From Urbifossiella sp046350095 (GTDB lineage: Bacteria > Planctomycetota > Planctomycetia > Gemmatales > Gemmataceae), in contig JAXMBA010000002.1 of assembly GCA_046350095.1 (NCBI GenBank), positions 434,001 through 498,000 on the forward strand: a DNA stretch of 64,000 nt, given 5' to 3'. The notes under the pieces are model-generated. The model made no database searches, was not told where the DNA came from, and worked only from the letters and a program-made list of their open reading frames with translations. Positions 16,202-24,172 of this stretch are shown piece after piece (within the stretch, counting starts at the first letter, position 1; the number at the start of each line of letters is the position of its first letter). The translations under genes and the position numbers were made by a program.

Positions 16202-18040
16202 ATGTCCACCCCCTCCCCAACCGCCCCGACGGACGACGCCGCCCGGCCCTCCCCGCTCGTCGGCCGCGTCTACGGCGAACCCCGCTTCCACGCCGACGGC
16301 GACGTGGCGGCCGTGGCGTTCGCCGCCGACGGGTCCGTGCGGTCGGTCGACGAGGCGGGCGTCCTCCGCCACTGGGCCGCCGACGGCCGGCAGCTCGCCC
16401 GCCACTTCCTGAGCGACCTCGAAACCCTGTGGGCGTTCTCGCCCGACGCCGCGCTGCTGGCCAGCGGCAACGACGACCTCATCCTCTGGGACGCCGCCGC
16501 CGGGCAGCTCGTCCGCCGCTTCGCCCAGGACTCGTGGGTCACGGCGGTCGCCTTCAGCGCCGACGGCCGCACCGTCGCCAGCGGCCACGACGACGGCACG
16601 GTCCGCCTGTGGGACGTGGCCAGTCAGAAGCCGCTGGGCAAGTTCCTGGCCCACCCCAAGCCGGTCAGCGCCGTCGCCTTCTCGCCGACGGGCGACCACC
16701 TGGCCACGGCCGGGGAGGACCGCCTGGTCCGGGTGTGGGACAACTTCTCGCACAAGCTCGTCGGCGACCTGCGGAGCCACACCGACCGCATCCCGGCGCT
16801 GGCCTGGAGGCCCGACGGGGGGCTGCTCGTGTCCGCCGGCTGGGACACGTCCGCCCGCGTGTGGAAGGTCGGCTCTCCCGACCCCGTCATGCTGCTGAAC
16901 AGCCACGCCGATCAGGTCACACAACTGGCGTGGAGCCCGGACGGCAAGCTGCTGGCGTGCGCCGACTCCGACTTCGACATCTACCTGTGGTCGGACGCCG
17001 CCGCGGGTACGGTCGCCCACGTCCTCCGCGGCCACGCCGACGACGTGCGGACGCTGGCGTTCAGCCCCGACGGCACGCGGCTGGCCAGCGCCGGCCTCGA
17101 CCGCGTGGTTCACGTGTGGGATACGCAGTCCGGTAATCTTGTGGCGGGGCCGAACCCGACCGGCCGGCACGCCGTCGCGGTCGTGCCGGGCCCGACGCCG
17201 AAGCTCGCCAGCACCGCCGGTCCGAGCGTGCGGGTGTGGGACGCGGCCACGGGCGCCGAGGTCGCACCCACCGGTGTGTGCGGCGCGGCCAGCGTCGCCG
17301 CCAGCCCGGACGGCAAGTGGCTCGCGGTCGGCGGCATCGACCACCGGACGCGCCTGTGCGACGCCGCGACCGGCGCCGTGGCCCGTACCCTCGACGCCAC
17401 CAAGCCGCCGGTCGGGGCGGTTGTGTTCTCCCCGGACTCGAAGCGGCTGGCCCACACGAGCCCGGCCGACGGACTCGTGTGGGTGTGGCAGGCCGAAGGT
17501 ACCGGCGACGCGGAGCTGATCCTGATCGAAGCGGCCGACGGCTGCACGCTCGAAGGTCTGGCCTTCCACCCGGACGGCAACCGCCTGGCGTGCGGCGGCA
17601 TCGACTACCTCTCGACCGGCGAGCGCGACGGCGCCGTGTGCCTGTGGGACCTGACCACGAAGGAGCGGGCCTTCACGCTGGACGTGGGCGTCCGGGCGGT
17701 GGCGTTCGACCCGGCGGGGAAGTACCTGGCCGCGGCCGGCGTGACGGACACGGTGTACGTGTGGGACGTGGACACGCAGGAGACGGTGTTCGAGCTGGCC
17801 GGCCACCAGGAGACGATCCACGCGGTCGCGTTCGACCCGACCGGCAGCTACCTCGTCAGCGGCGGCGACGACATGACGGTGCGCGTGTGGGACGTGCTAA
17901 GCGGCCGGCTCCTGGTGTCCCGCGAGTTCGACTCGCCGGTGCAGGCGCTCGCGTTCAGCCCGGACGGGGTCCAACTGTACCTTGGCAACGGCAACACGAC
18001 GTGCTACCAGGTCGAGTTCAAGAAGCTGCTGGAGGATTGA
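16202..18040 (+). CDS. cytoplasmic WD40 repeat protein
   Basis: A 612-residue protein made almost entirely of WD40 blades, roughly twelve to fourteen, enough for two propellers. Typical repeat ends are VRLWDVAS, VRVWDNF, VHVWDTQS, VYVWDVDT and VRVWDVLS, and typical starts are VAFSPDG. There is no signal peptide or membrane helix, so it should be cytosolic. Planctomycetes have many such proteins, often as scaffolds or as C-terminal parts of kinases; this one stands alone. The ATG follows GCGAG and an upstream AT-rich region with direct repeats. It converges with the sigma-70 gene across inverted repeat B. Confidence 0.88.
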   Translation: MSTPSPTAPTDDAARPSPLVGRVYGEPRFHADGDVAAVAFAADGSVRSVDEAGVLRHWAADGRQLARHFLSDLETLWAFSPDAALLASGNDDLILWDAAAGQLVRRFAQDSWVTAVAFSADGRTVASGHDDGTVRLWDVASQKPLGKFLAHPKPVSAVAFSPTGDHLATAGEDRLVRVWDNFSHKLVGDLRSHTDRIPALAWRPDGGLLVSAGWDTSARVWKVGSPDPVMLLNSHADQVTQLAWSPDGKLLACADSDFDIYLWSDAAAGTVAHVLRGHADDVRTLAFSPDGTRLASAGLDRVVHVWDTQSGNLVAGPNPTGRHAVAVVPGPTPKLASTAGPSVRVWDAATGAEVAPTGVCGAASVAASPDGKWLAVGGIDHRTRLCDAATGAVARTLDATKPPVGAVVFSPDSKRLAHTSPADGLVWVWQAEGTGDAELILIEAADGCTLEGLAFHPDGNRLACGGIDYLSTGERDGAVCLWDLTTKERAFTLDVGVRAVAFDPAGKYLAAAGVTDTVYVWDVDTQETVFELAGHQETIHAVAFDPTGSYLVSGGDDMTVRVWDVLSGRLLVSREFDSPVQALAFSPDGVQLYLGNGNTTCYQVEFKKLLED

Positions 18041-18053
18041 GAAGGCGGTTTCT

Positions 18054-18139
18054 TTGATAGGATGGACAGGAAAAGACCGGATGGAAGACAGAATTCGAAT
18101 TCTGTCTTCCATCCGGTCTTTTCCTGTCCATCCTGTCAA
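18054..18139. repeat. long inverted repeat B, loop-free palindrome
   Basis: Arms 18054-18096 and 18097-18139 are complementary at 42 of 43 positions with no loop; the centre is GAATTC/GAATTC. It lies between the convergent WD40 and sigma-70 stop codons, where it could terminate transcription from both sides. The arm contains GGATGGACAGG, related to repeat A. Confidence 0.92.
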
Positions 18140-18152
18140 CAACTGGTTCAGC

Positions 18153-19706
18153 TCACCCCGCCGGGTGGTCCGCGAACTCCTCCAGCCGCGCGCTCCGCAC
18201 CGGCTGCCGCAGCTTCAGCAGCCCCCGGGCCTCGATCTGGCGGATCCGCTCCCGCGTGATGCCGTACAGGCGGGCCACCTCGTCCAGCGTCTTGGGCGTG
18301 CCGTCCTTCAGGCCGAACCGCAGCTCGATCACCTCGCGCTCCCGCGGGGCCAGGCTCCGCAGCACCTCGCCGATGCGGTCGCGCAGCAGCCGCTGGTCCA
18401 CGTGCTCGCCGGGCGTCGGCGTCTGGTGGTCGCTGAGGAAGTCCTCCAGTGCCCGCTCGCCCTCGCCGCCGACCGGCTCGTGCAGACTCACCGGGTGACG
18501 GCCGACCACCCGCAGGCTGCGCGTCTCCTCGGTCTTCACGCCGAGGGCGATCGCCAGTTCCTCGTTCGTGGGGTCGCGGCCGGTCGCGGCCGACATCTCG
18601 TTCCGCTTCCGCTCGATCTTCGCCATCATGCTGATCTGGTGGCACGGGACCCGTACCGTGCGGGCGTGGTCGTGCAGCGCCCGCGTGATCCCCTGCCGGA
18701 TCCACCACGTGGCGTAGGTGCCGAACTTGAACTTCAGCCGCCACTCGTACTTGTCCACCGCCCGCATCAGGCCGCGGTTCCCCTCCTGGATGAGGTCGGC
18801 GAACGGCAGCCCGCGGTTGCGGTAGTTCTTGGCGATGCTCACCACGAGCCGGAGGTTCGCCTCCGCGAGTTCCCGCCGCACGCGCTGGTAGGCCAGCCGC
18901 CGCTTCCGGAGCACCCGCACCAGCGCGTCGAGTTCGTCCGGCATCAGCCCGGCCCGCAGGATGGCGTCGCGGAGCACCTTCTCGGCCTTGATCCGCTCGT
19001 TGCCGACGCTCAGCTTCTGGGCGCGGATGAGGTGCTTCAGCTCGTCCGCCATGTCGGTGAGCTCGTCGGTCCACCGCTCCAGCAGTTCCGTGCGCGGCGA
19101 GAGCTCGGTGGCCAATTTCCGGCACTTCAGAGCCCGCAGCAGCCGGGCGTTCTTCCACACGGCGCGGTCGCCCGGGAACTCGTCGCGGACGCCGGCGGCG
19201 AACTCCTCCGCCTCCTGGGCGAGGAGCGTGCGGAGGGTGGCGAGGTTCTTCTCGAGGCGGTTGAGGATCTGCGGCCGCGACAGCGCCAGGTCCGGCGACG
19301 AGTACACGTCCACGTGCGGGTCGATGGGGACGCCGCCGCCGGCGATCTGCTCGAACTTGTCGGCGACCCGGACCAGCACGCGGCCGCACAAGAGTGCCGC
19401 GGCGCGGAACCGGTCGCGGTGGTGTTCGAGCTTCTGCGCCAGCGCCGTCTCGCGCTCCTTGTTCAGGAGCGGGATGGCGCCCATCTGGCGGAGGTAGAGG
19501 CCGAGCGCGTCGTCGGGGCCGCCGGCGTACTCCTCCTCGGCCGGAGCCTCGCCCTCGGCGGCCGGCGCCTCGGCGGTCTCGACCTCGTCGGCGTCGTCGT
19601 CCTCCTCGTCGACCAGTTCGGGGTCGTCGTCGTCGAGGAGGTCGTCGGCCCGGGTGTCGGGGTCGTCGGGTGCGGCGGTCGGCTCGTGGTGGAACATCCG
19701 GGTCAT
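18153..19706 (-). CDS. sigma-70 family RNA polymerase sigma factor, primary type
   Basis: A 517-residue sigma factor. After a very acidic N-terminal stretch come region 1.2 (LGLYLRQMGAIPLLNKERE, about residues 68-86), a non-conserved insert, regions 2.1-2.4 (NLRLVVSIAKNYRNRGLPF, DLIQEGNRGLMRAVDKYEW, TYATWWIRQGITRAL), region 3, and region 4 with the helix-turn-helix TLDEVARLYGITRERIRQIE. It resembles RpoD, but planctomycetes carry several such factors, so the housekeeping role is not proven. ATG 19706 is used; an in-frame GTG at 19775 preceded by GGAG at good spacing would add 23 basic residues and is a real alternative. A TATAAT promoter lies about 210 bases upstream. Confidence 0.88.
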   Translation of the reverse strand: MTRMFHHEPTAAPDDPDTRADDLLDDDDPELVDEEDDDADEVETAEAPAAEGEAPAEEEYAGGPDDALGLYLRQMGAIPLLNKERETALAQKLEHHRDRFRAAALLCGRVLVRVADKFEQIAGGGVPIDPHVDVYSSPDLALSRPQILNRLEKNLATLRTLLAQEAEEFAAGVRDEFPGDRAVWKNARLLRALKCRKLATELSPRTELLERWTDELTDMADELKHLIRAQKLSVGNERIKAEKVLRDAILRAGLMPDELDALVRVLRKRRLAYQRVRRELAEANLRLVVSIAKNYRNRGLPFADLIQEGNRGLMRAVDKYEWRLKFKFGTYATWWIRQGITRALHDHARTVRVPCHQISMMAKIERKRNEMSAATGRDPTNEELAIALGVKTEETRSLRVVGRHPVSLHEPVGGEGERALEDFLSDHQTPTPGEHVDQRLLRDRIGEVLRSLAPREREVIELRFGLKDGTPKTLDEVARLYGITRERIRQIEARGLLKLRQPVRSARLEEFADHPAG

Positions 19707-20036
19707 ATCGCGTCCGTTCCCCGGCCGGCGTGGCCCCGGCCGGTAATGGCGAGTTCGCTGCGAACGGTCGGTCACGCGGCACTCCGGCCGGGCCGACGGG
19801 TGGTGGTGCGAGTGTGGGCGTGCCGGTTCCGCCGGCGCGACCCGTACAACAGATTCAGACGGCCTGGCGAGCCGCAGGGTTCGCCGGCGGCGGGAAAAGC
19901 TTCAAACCCACTGTCATTATACCCGACGCTTTTCGCGGGAGTCGGGAAAGAGCCCGCAAACTTTCCCCCGACTACCCGGTCGGGCCGACCGGACGGGTCG
20001 GTCGGGCTTCGCCAGTCGGTAGGGTTCCGCGCGGCG
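19707..20036 (-). other. long 5' untranslated and promoter region of the sigma-70 gene
   Basis: No gene is seen here. Besides the promoter at 19916-19944, CCGGTCGG (19976-19983) pairs with 19985-19992 around one base, upstream of that promoter on the minus strand. The stretch between promoter and start codon, about 200 bases, would be an unusually long leader and could carry post-transcriptional control. Confidence 0.5.
19916..19944 (-). promoter_or_regulatory. sigma-70-type promoter for the sigma factor gene
   Basis: On the minus strand the -10 box is a perfect TATAAT (19916-19921), the only one I noticed in the window. The -35 is weak; CCGACT about 18 bases upstream matches only the GAC of TTGACA. 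Transcription would start near 19908. Confidence 0.6.
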
Positions 20037-20127
20037 TAATGACCAAGGACCAATGACCCACCAATGACCAAGGACAGGACCGGCTGTCTTCCTTGGTCAT
20101 TGGTGGGTCATTGGTCCTTGGTCATTA
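20037..20127. repeat. long inverted repeat C, AATGACC family
   Basis: Perfect 38-base arms 20037-20074 and 20090-20127 flank a 15-base loop. The arm is built of 7-base units AATGACC, AAGGACC, AATGACC and AATGACC. The outermost TAA of the right arm, read on the minus strand, is the stop codon of the TPR membrane protein (20125-20127). Confidence 0.93.
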
Positions 20128-22644
20128 CGGCCGGCCGAGCCGGCGCAGCGCGTCCTTGGCGTCCCAGAAGCGTGGGTGCCCCTCGAACGCCGTCACGGCG
20201 TCGTACTCGCGGATCGCGTTGGCGGTGTCCTCCGCCGCCTCGTAGGCGCGGCCGAGCTGGTAGTGCGTGTCGGCGCCGGCCTTCAGGTAGCCCTTGTAGT
20301 CCTTGAATGCCGCGATGGCCAAATCCGGCCGCTGCAGTTCGTCGAGGTACAGCTCGCCGAGAATTTTGGTCGCCGCGTACCACGCGTCCTCGTCGTCGCG
20401 GCTCCCCTTCGGGCTCTCGCGAATGTCTTCCAGGAGCGCCAGGCCCGCGTCGCGGTTCCCCTGCCGCAGCAGGCAGCGGGCGCGGATCAGCCGCACGCCG
20501 TTCGCCGCCGGCTGCATCACCGTCGCCAGTGCCGCCAGGTGCGACGCCCACTCCAGCAGCTCGGGGTCGTCCGACTTGCCGTTAAGGATGCCGGACGCCT
20601 TCTTGACGCAGTACGCCACGTCGAAGAAGCCGGCCACGCGCTCCCGCTTCGCCCGCAGCTGCTCCTCCGTCACCGAGAAGTAGTAGCTGTCCTTCTTCTT
20701 CAGCAGGTCCGCGTCCGAGCTGCTGTACGTCAGGCCGGTTTCGACCTGCACGAGGGCGTTCATGGAGTCGCCCGCCTTGGCGTACAGCTCGGCGCGGCGG
20801 CGGAACACCTCCAGCTCGTTGCGGCCGCCGGCTTCGAGGTACAGGCCGAGGCTGCCGATCGCGGCTTCGGGGTCGCCGCGGGCGTCGTCCAGGTCGGCGA
20901 GCTGCTGCAGCGCCGCGAGGTAAATCTCGCGCTGCTGCGCCGCCAGCCGCTTCGCCTTGAACAGGTCGAGGCCCGTCCGCTTCACCTGGTCGAGGTAGCC
21001 CCGCGCCGCCTCGGCGTCGGGTGCGGCGTCGGCGAGCTTGCGGAAGATGCTCGGGCCGCGCTCCGGCAGCCCGCGGCCGGCGATGCGCAGGTACGCCGCG
21101 CCGCGCTCGCGGCGCTCCGGGTCGGCGTCGTCGACCAGTGCCAGCCCCAGCTGCTCGACGTACTCGTAGTTGAACTCCGCCGGCGGCCCGCCGGCCGACG
21201 CCGCGACGAACTCGGCCTCGGTGAGCTGGCTGTACAGCAGCGTCTTGAGTTCCTGCCCGTCGGCGCCGGCGCGCTCGGCCGCGGCGATGGCCTCGATCCG
21301 CCGGCCGGGCTTGTCCAGTTCCGCCCAGCCGAGGCGCTGTTGTAGCGCCGCCGGGCCGTGCTTCAGCGCCAGCTCCCACGCCGGGAACAGCACCGACCGC
21401 CGCACGCCGGCGTGGTAGCCGGGCGTCTCGGGGTCGAGCAGCGTCGCCAGCGTGGCCGCGGCGGCGGGATAGTCCTTCGCGTGCGTCAGGCTCACGGCGC
21501 GGAGGTAATCGACGCGCGCCTGGTACGCCGGCTTCTTCCGCGCCACCAGGTCGAGGAAGCGGTCGGCCTCCTCGCGCTCGGCGGGGGTGGGCGTGCGGCC
21601 GGCCAGCAGGAAGCGCTCGGCGCGGTCGAGGCAGAGGCCGAAGTCGAGAATCTCGATGAGCTCGGGCTCGCGGTCGAGCTTGGCGAGCGTCAGGTTCTCG
21701 TGCAGGCCGCGCATCCCGGCGGCGGCGAACGTGCTCTTCGGGTCCAGCTCGGCGGCGCGGCGGAAGAAGTACAGCGCCTCGCGGAGCCGGCCCAGGTTCT
21801 GGTAGCTGTACCCGCGCAGGACGTGCTTGAAGACGCGCAGCCCCGGCAGCACCCGGGTGGCGTACACGAAGTAGATCGTCACCGGCAGCAGCAGCGGCAC
21901 CGCGGCGAAGTTCACCGCCGCGCCGCCGATGTTCATCAGGTGGAGGGCCGTGCCCATCGCGGCGCACAGCGCCATGATCTCGACCTCGCTCTCTTCCGCC
22001 TCGGCGCAGAAGGTGAGGAGGTAGAAGAACGGCAGCCCGATGAGGATGTACACGCCGAGGTTGAATCGCGCGGCGGCGTCCAGGCCGGGGAGCTTGTTCG
22101 CGTACTCGCCGCCGAGGTACACGAACGCGGCCCCGAGCGCCAGCCCGACGCCGAGACGCCACCACGGGTCGGCGATCTGCCGCAGCCGGTACAGCCCGAA
22201 CCCGAGCAGCGCCCCGCCCACGGCGCAGTACCCGAGCCAGTCGCCGGGCTTCGAGTTGTCGTCGGAGCGGACGTGCCGGATGTCGTCGAACGTGAGGCCG
22301 AACAGGTGGGCAATCGGCGCGGCCCACGGCTCGGCGAACTCGCGGCCGCTCAGCACCCCGGCGGCGAGGCCGAACACGACGCCGCCGTACACGAACGTCG
22401 GACTTTCGAGCAGCACCAGCAGCGGGAACGCGGTCCAGTTCTGCCACGGGCGGACGCCGCGCTTCAGCTGGAGCGCCGTGCCGCCGATCAGGCCGAGGAC
22501 GAGGCCGGCGGTCATCCAGCCGAGAACCCACCACAGGTCGACGCGGACGGCGGACGGGTCGACGGCGACCTGGAGGGCGGCGAAGGCCCACAGGCCGAGG
22601 AACACGCCCTTGAGGATGTACTCGTTGCGGTGCCAGGCGGTCAT
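20125..22644 (-). CDS. multi-pass membrane protein with large TPR domain
   Basis: An 839-residue protein. Residues about 1-275 contain roughly seven or eight hydrophobic helices (for example VFLGLWAFAALQVAV, WWVLGWMTAGLVLGLIGG, FNLGVYILIGLPFFYLLTF). Residues about 285-835 are helical repeats of the TPR type (YSYQNLGRLREALYFFRRAA, later YQLGRAYEAAEDTANAIREYD). The repeat part is presumably cytoplasmic or periplasmic and binds partners; no enzyme domain is recognised. The ATG at 22644 follows GGAAGCGC and begins the first hydrophobic region after a short polar lead. The last base triplet of the gene is part of inverted repeat C. Confidence 0.82.
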   Translation of the reverse strand: MTAWHRNEYILKGVFLGLWAFAALQVAVDPSAVRVDLWWVLGWMTAGLVLGLIGGTALQLKRGVRPWQNWTAFPLLVLLESPTFVYGGVVFGLAAGVLSGREFAEPWAAPIAHLFGLTFDDIRHVRSDDNSKPGDWLGYCAVGGALLGFGLYRLRQIADPWWRLGVGLALGAAFVYLGGEYANKLPGLDAAARFNLGVYILIGLPFFYLLTFCAEAEESEVEIMALCAAMGTALHLMNIGGAAVNFAAVPLLLPVTIYFVYATRVLPGLRVFKHVLRGYSYQNLGRLREALYFFRRAAELDPKSTFAAAGMRGLHENLTLAKLDREPELIEILDFGLCLDRAERFLLAGRTPTPAEREEADRFLDLVARKKPAYQARVDYLRAVSLTHAKDYPAAAATLATLLDPETPGYHAGVRRSVLFPAWELALKHGPAALQQRLGWAELDKPGRRIEAIAAAERAGADGQELKTLLYSQLTEAEFVAASAGGPPAEFNYEYVEQLGLALVDDADPERRERGAAYLRIAGRGLPERGPSIFRKLADAAPDAEAARGYLDQVKRTGLDLFKAKRLAAQQREIYLAALQQLADLDDARGDPEAAIGSLGLYLEAGGRNELEVFRRRAELYAKAGDSMNALVQVETGLTYSSSDADLLKKKDSYYFSVTEEQLRAKRERVAGFFDVAYCVKKASGILNGKSDDPELLEWASHLAALATVMQPAANGVRLIRARCLLRQGNRDAGLALLEDIRESPKGSRDDEDAWYAATKILGELYLDELQRPDLAIAAFKDYKGYLKAGADTHYQLGRAYEAAEDTANAIREYDAVTAFEGHPRFWDAKDALRRLGRP

Positions 22645-22869
22645 TGCGCTTCCGGGGAGGTGCGGGCGGGGCCGCCGGGCCGCCGGAAGGTCGGGGCGGG
22701 GCCGGGGATCGTTTCCCCCGCACGGGCCGCCGGAAGGTCGGGGCGCGGGCGGGGCCGGTTCACCGGTGAGAATACGAGGTCGGCGCCGGGGCAGGAAGGG
22801 CGGCGCGTCCTTGACTGCGCCCGCGGGGCGGCTTAGGATTGGCCTCTGTTCACTCGACCGGAAGTGCGA

Positions 22870-23340
22870 ATGCCGCTCGCCCGCGGATTTTCCCGGACCG
22901 CCGTGCTCCTCGCGCTGGTCGGTCAACTGACCGCGGCGGTGGGCGTGCCCGTGTACGCGGCGGTCGCCCCGGCCCGCGGCGGGTGCCGCGCCGGGAGCTG
23001 CTCTTGCTCGGTAGTCCGCCAGCATGCCGGCGGTTGCTGCTGCACAACCCCGACGTCGACCCCGGCCCCCGCCCCACCACCCGCCGCCCCGGGCGGCGGC
23101 TGTCCGCACTGCAAGGCCGACGCCACACCCCCGCCCGCCCCAGAACCCGCAGCCGCCACGCTCGACCCCGGCCGCTGCCGGTGCGACAAGCCGTCGCCGG
23201 CCGCGGCAGAACCGGCGGTGCCGCCGGCGCTCCCGGTCGAGTCAGCCGGCGACCCGGTTTCCGCGCCGGCCGACCCCGTCACCCGACCCGTCGCCGTGCC
23301 GCGACCGCAAGCCCCGGCCGACCCGCCCCCCCGATCCTGA
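22870..23340 (+). CDS. secreted Cys- and Pro-rich small protein
   Basis: A 156-residue protein with a signal peptide (SRTAVLLALVGQLTAAVGV, cleavage near residue 30), followed by Cys-rich clusters (GSCSCSVV, GGCCCTT, CPHC, CRC) separated by Pro/Ala linkers. The mature part has about ten cysteines and no haem CxxCH, so it may bind metal or form disulfides at the surface. It matches no family I can name. The ATG is preceded by GGAAG at 6-7 bases; the GTG two codons upstream overlaps that site and is less likely. Its promoter region is shared with the divergent TPR membrane protein. Confidence 0.7.
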   Translation: MPLARGFSRTAVLLALVGQLTAAVGVPVYAAVAPARGGCRAGSCSCSVVRQHAGGCCCTTPTSTPAPAPPPAAPGGGCPHCKADATPPPAPEPAAATLDPGRCRCDKPSPAAAEPAVPPALPVESAGDPVSAPADPVTRPVAVPRPQAPADPPPRS

Positions 23341-23535
23341 CCCGGCCCCGTTCCGGATGTCGCGCGCCCGTCGGATGAATACCCGACTCCCGGCCCGCGT
23401 CTCAACCGGCGAGAGGTCGGCGCTACAACGATTGTCGTCACGGCGGCCGCACGCGGCGGAGACTCTTCGGATGGGTTCCTTCGCCGGTGACCGGCAACGG
23501 TTCGTTCGTCTGCCGTTCCGAGAGTCCAGCCGGCC

Positions 23536-23560
23536 GCGGGTTCGATTCCCGCCCGGGTCA
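23536..23560 (+). pseudogene. possible tRNA 3' remnant (T-arm and acceptor strand)
   Basis: GCGGG-TTCGATT-CCCGC forms a perfect five-pair T-arm with consensus T-loop, followed by CCGGGTC and a discriminator A, exactly as in a tRNA 3' end. No partner GACCCGG strand or plausible D and anticodon arms are found 70-95 bases upstream, so this looks like a remnant, or chance. Such 3' tRNA copies are often left by integrases. Confidence 0.35.
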
Positions 23561-23561
23561 T

Positions 23562-23582
23562 CCCCCCGCCGGGCGCGGGGGG
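23562..23582 (+). terminator. GC-rich hairpin after tRNA-like fragment
   Basis: CCCCCCGC (23562-23569) pairs with GCGGGGGG (23575-23582), 5-base loop, followed by TGTTCTTCC. It is placed as a terminator would be after a tRNA gene. Confidence 0.45.
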
Positions 23583-23689
23583 TGTTCTTCCATCGACCGC
23601 CGGCACCGCCGGGGGGTCGAGAGCCACGGCCGGGCGTCGGCCGGTGGTGTCGGTTTCGTTCCGCTGCTTACCTTGAGAGGGATCGCGCG

Positions 23690-24112
23690 ATGGCAAACAC
23701 GTTCGTTCGGGTGGCGTTCACGGCCGCGGTCGCGGCCGGCCTGTTCGTGGTGGCCGGCACCACGCACTCGGTCGCCCAGGAGAAGGGGCTCACGATCAAG
23801 GACATCATGAAGGCCGGGCACGGCGGCGCCGACCCGCTCCTGAAGCAGGTGATCTTCGCCGCCAAGGACGGGAAGTGGGACGCGGCCGTGGCCGCCGCCA
23901 AGAGCCTCGACTCGAACGCCGCCCTGCTCCACAAGGCGACGCCGAACAAGGGGGGGGCGGACTCGTGGGAGAAGCTCGGCGGGGCGTACCACAAGAACAC
24001 GTCGGCCCTGCTCGCGGCCGCCGAGAAGAAGGACGCCGACGGCGTGAAGACGTCGGCCGGCGCGATCCAGGGCTCGTGCAAGGCGTGCCACACGGCGCAC
24101 AAGGGGAAGTGA
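23690..24112 (+). CDS. small periplasmic c-type cytochrome
   Basis: A 140-residue exported protein with a signal peptide (about residues 1-30, ending SVAQ) and one haem site, CKACH at 130-134, placed at the C-terminus as in class II (cytochrome c prime-like) four-helix cytochromes. The helices between (DPLLKQVIFAAKDGKWDAA, NTSALLAAAEKKDADGVKT) fit that fold. It should carry electrons in the periplasm. The ATG follows GAGAGGGA at a good distance. It converges with a secreted-protein gene 60 bases away. Confidence 0.85.
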   Translation: MANTFVRVAFTAAVAAGLFVVAGTTHSVAQEKGLTIKDIMKAGHGGADPLLKQVIFAAKDGKWDAAVAAAKSLDSNAALLHKATPNKGGADSWEKLGGAYHKNTSALLAAAEKKDADGVKTSAGAIQGSCKACHTAHKGK

Positions 24113-24146
24113 GTTCGACCGCCCGCGCCGGCCTCTGACGGGGCCG

Positions 24147-24172
24147 GCGCGGGGCCGCTCGCCGCCCCGCGC
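24147..24172. terminator. hairpin between convergent genes
   Basis: GCGCGGGGC (24147-24155) pairs with GCCCCGCGC (24164-24172) around 8 bases, between convergent stop codons. No T-tract. Confidence 0.45.

Larger units (their letters stand above)
23341..23689. other. intergenic region with a tRNA-like 3' fragment and hairpin
   Basis: No protein gene is supported in these 349 bases. The region holds a tRNA T-arm plus acceptor-like segment (23536-23560), a GC-rich hairpin just after it (23562-23582), and the ribosome binding site of the following cytochrome gene (GAGAGGGA at 23675-23682). The rest is GC-rich sequence with no evident signal. Confidence 0.55.

Noticed and set aside
16088..17821. 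A long minus-strand frame opposite the WD40 gene
   Set aside because: It is a GC-driven shadow with Arg/Gly/Val-rich translation. The plus strand shows regular WD40 blades.
23484..23560. A complete tRNA gene ending at 23560
   Set aside because: The 3' end fits, but no acceptor partner strand, D-arm or anticodon arm can be paired at any length from 70 to 95 bases.
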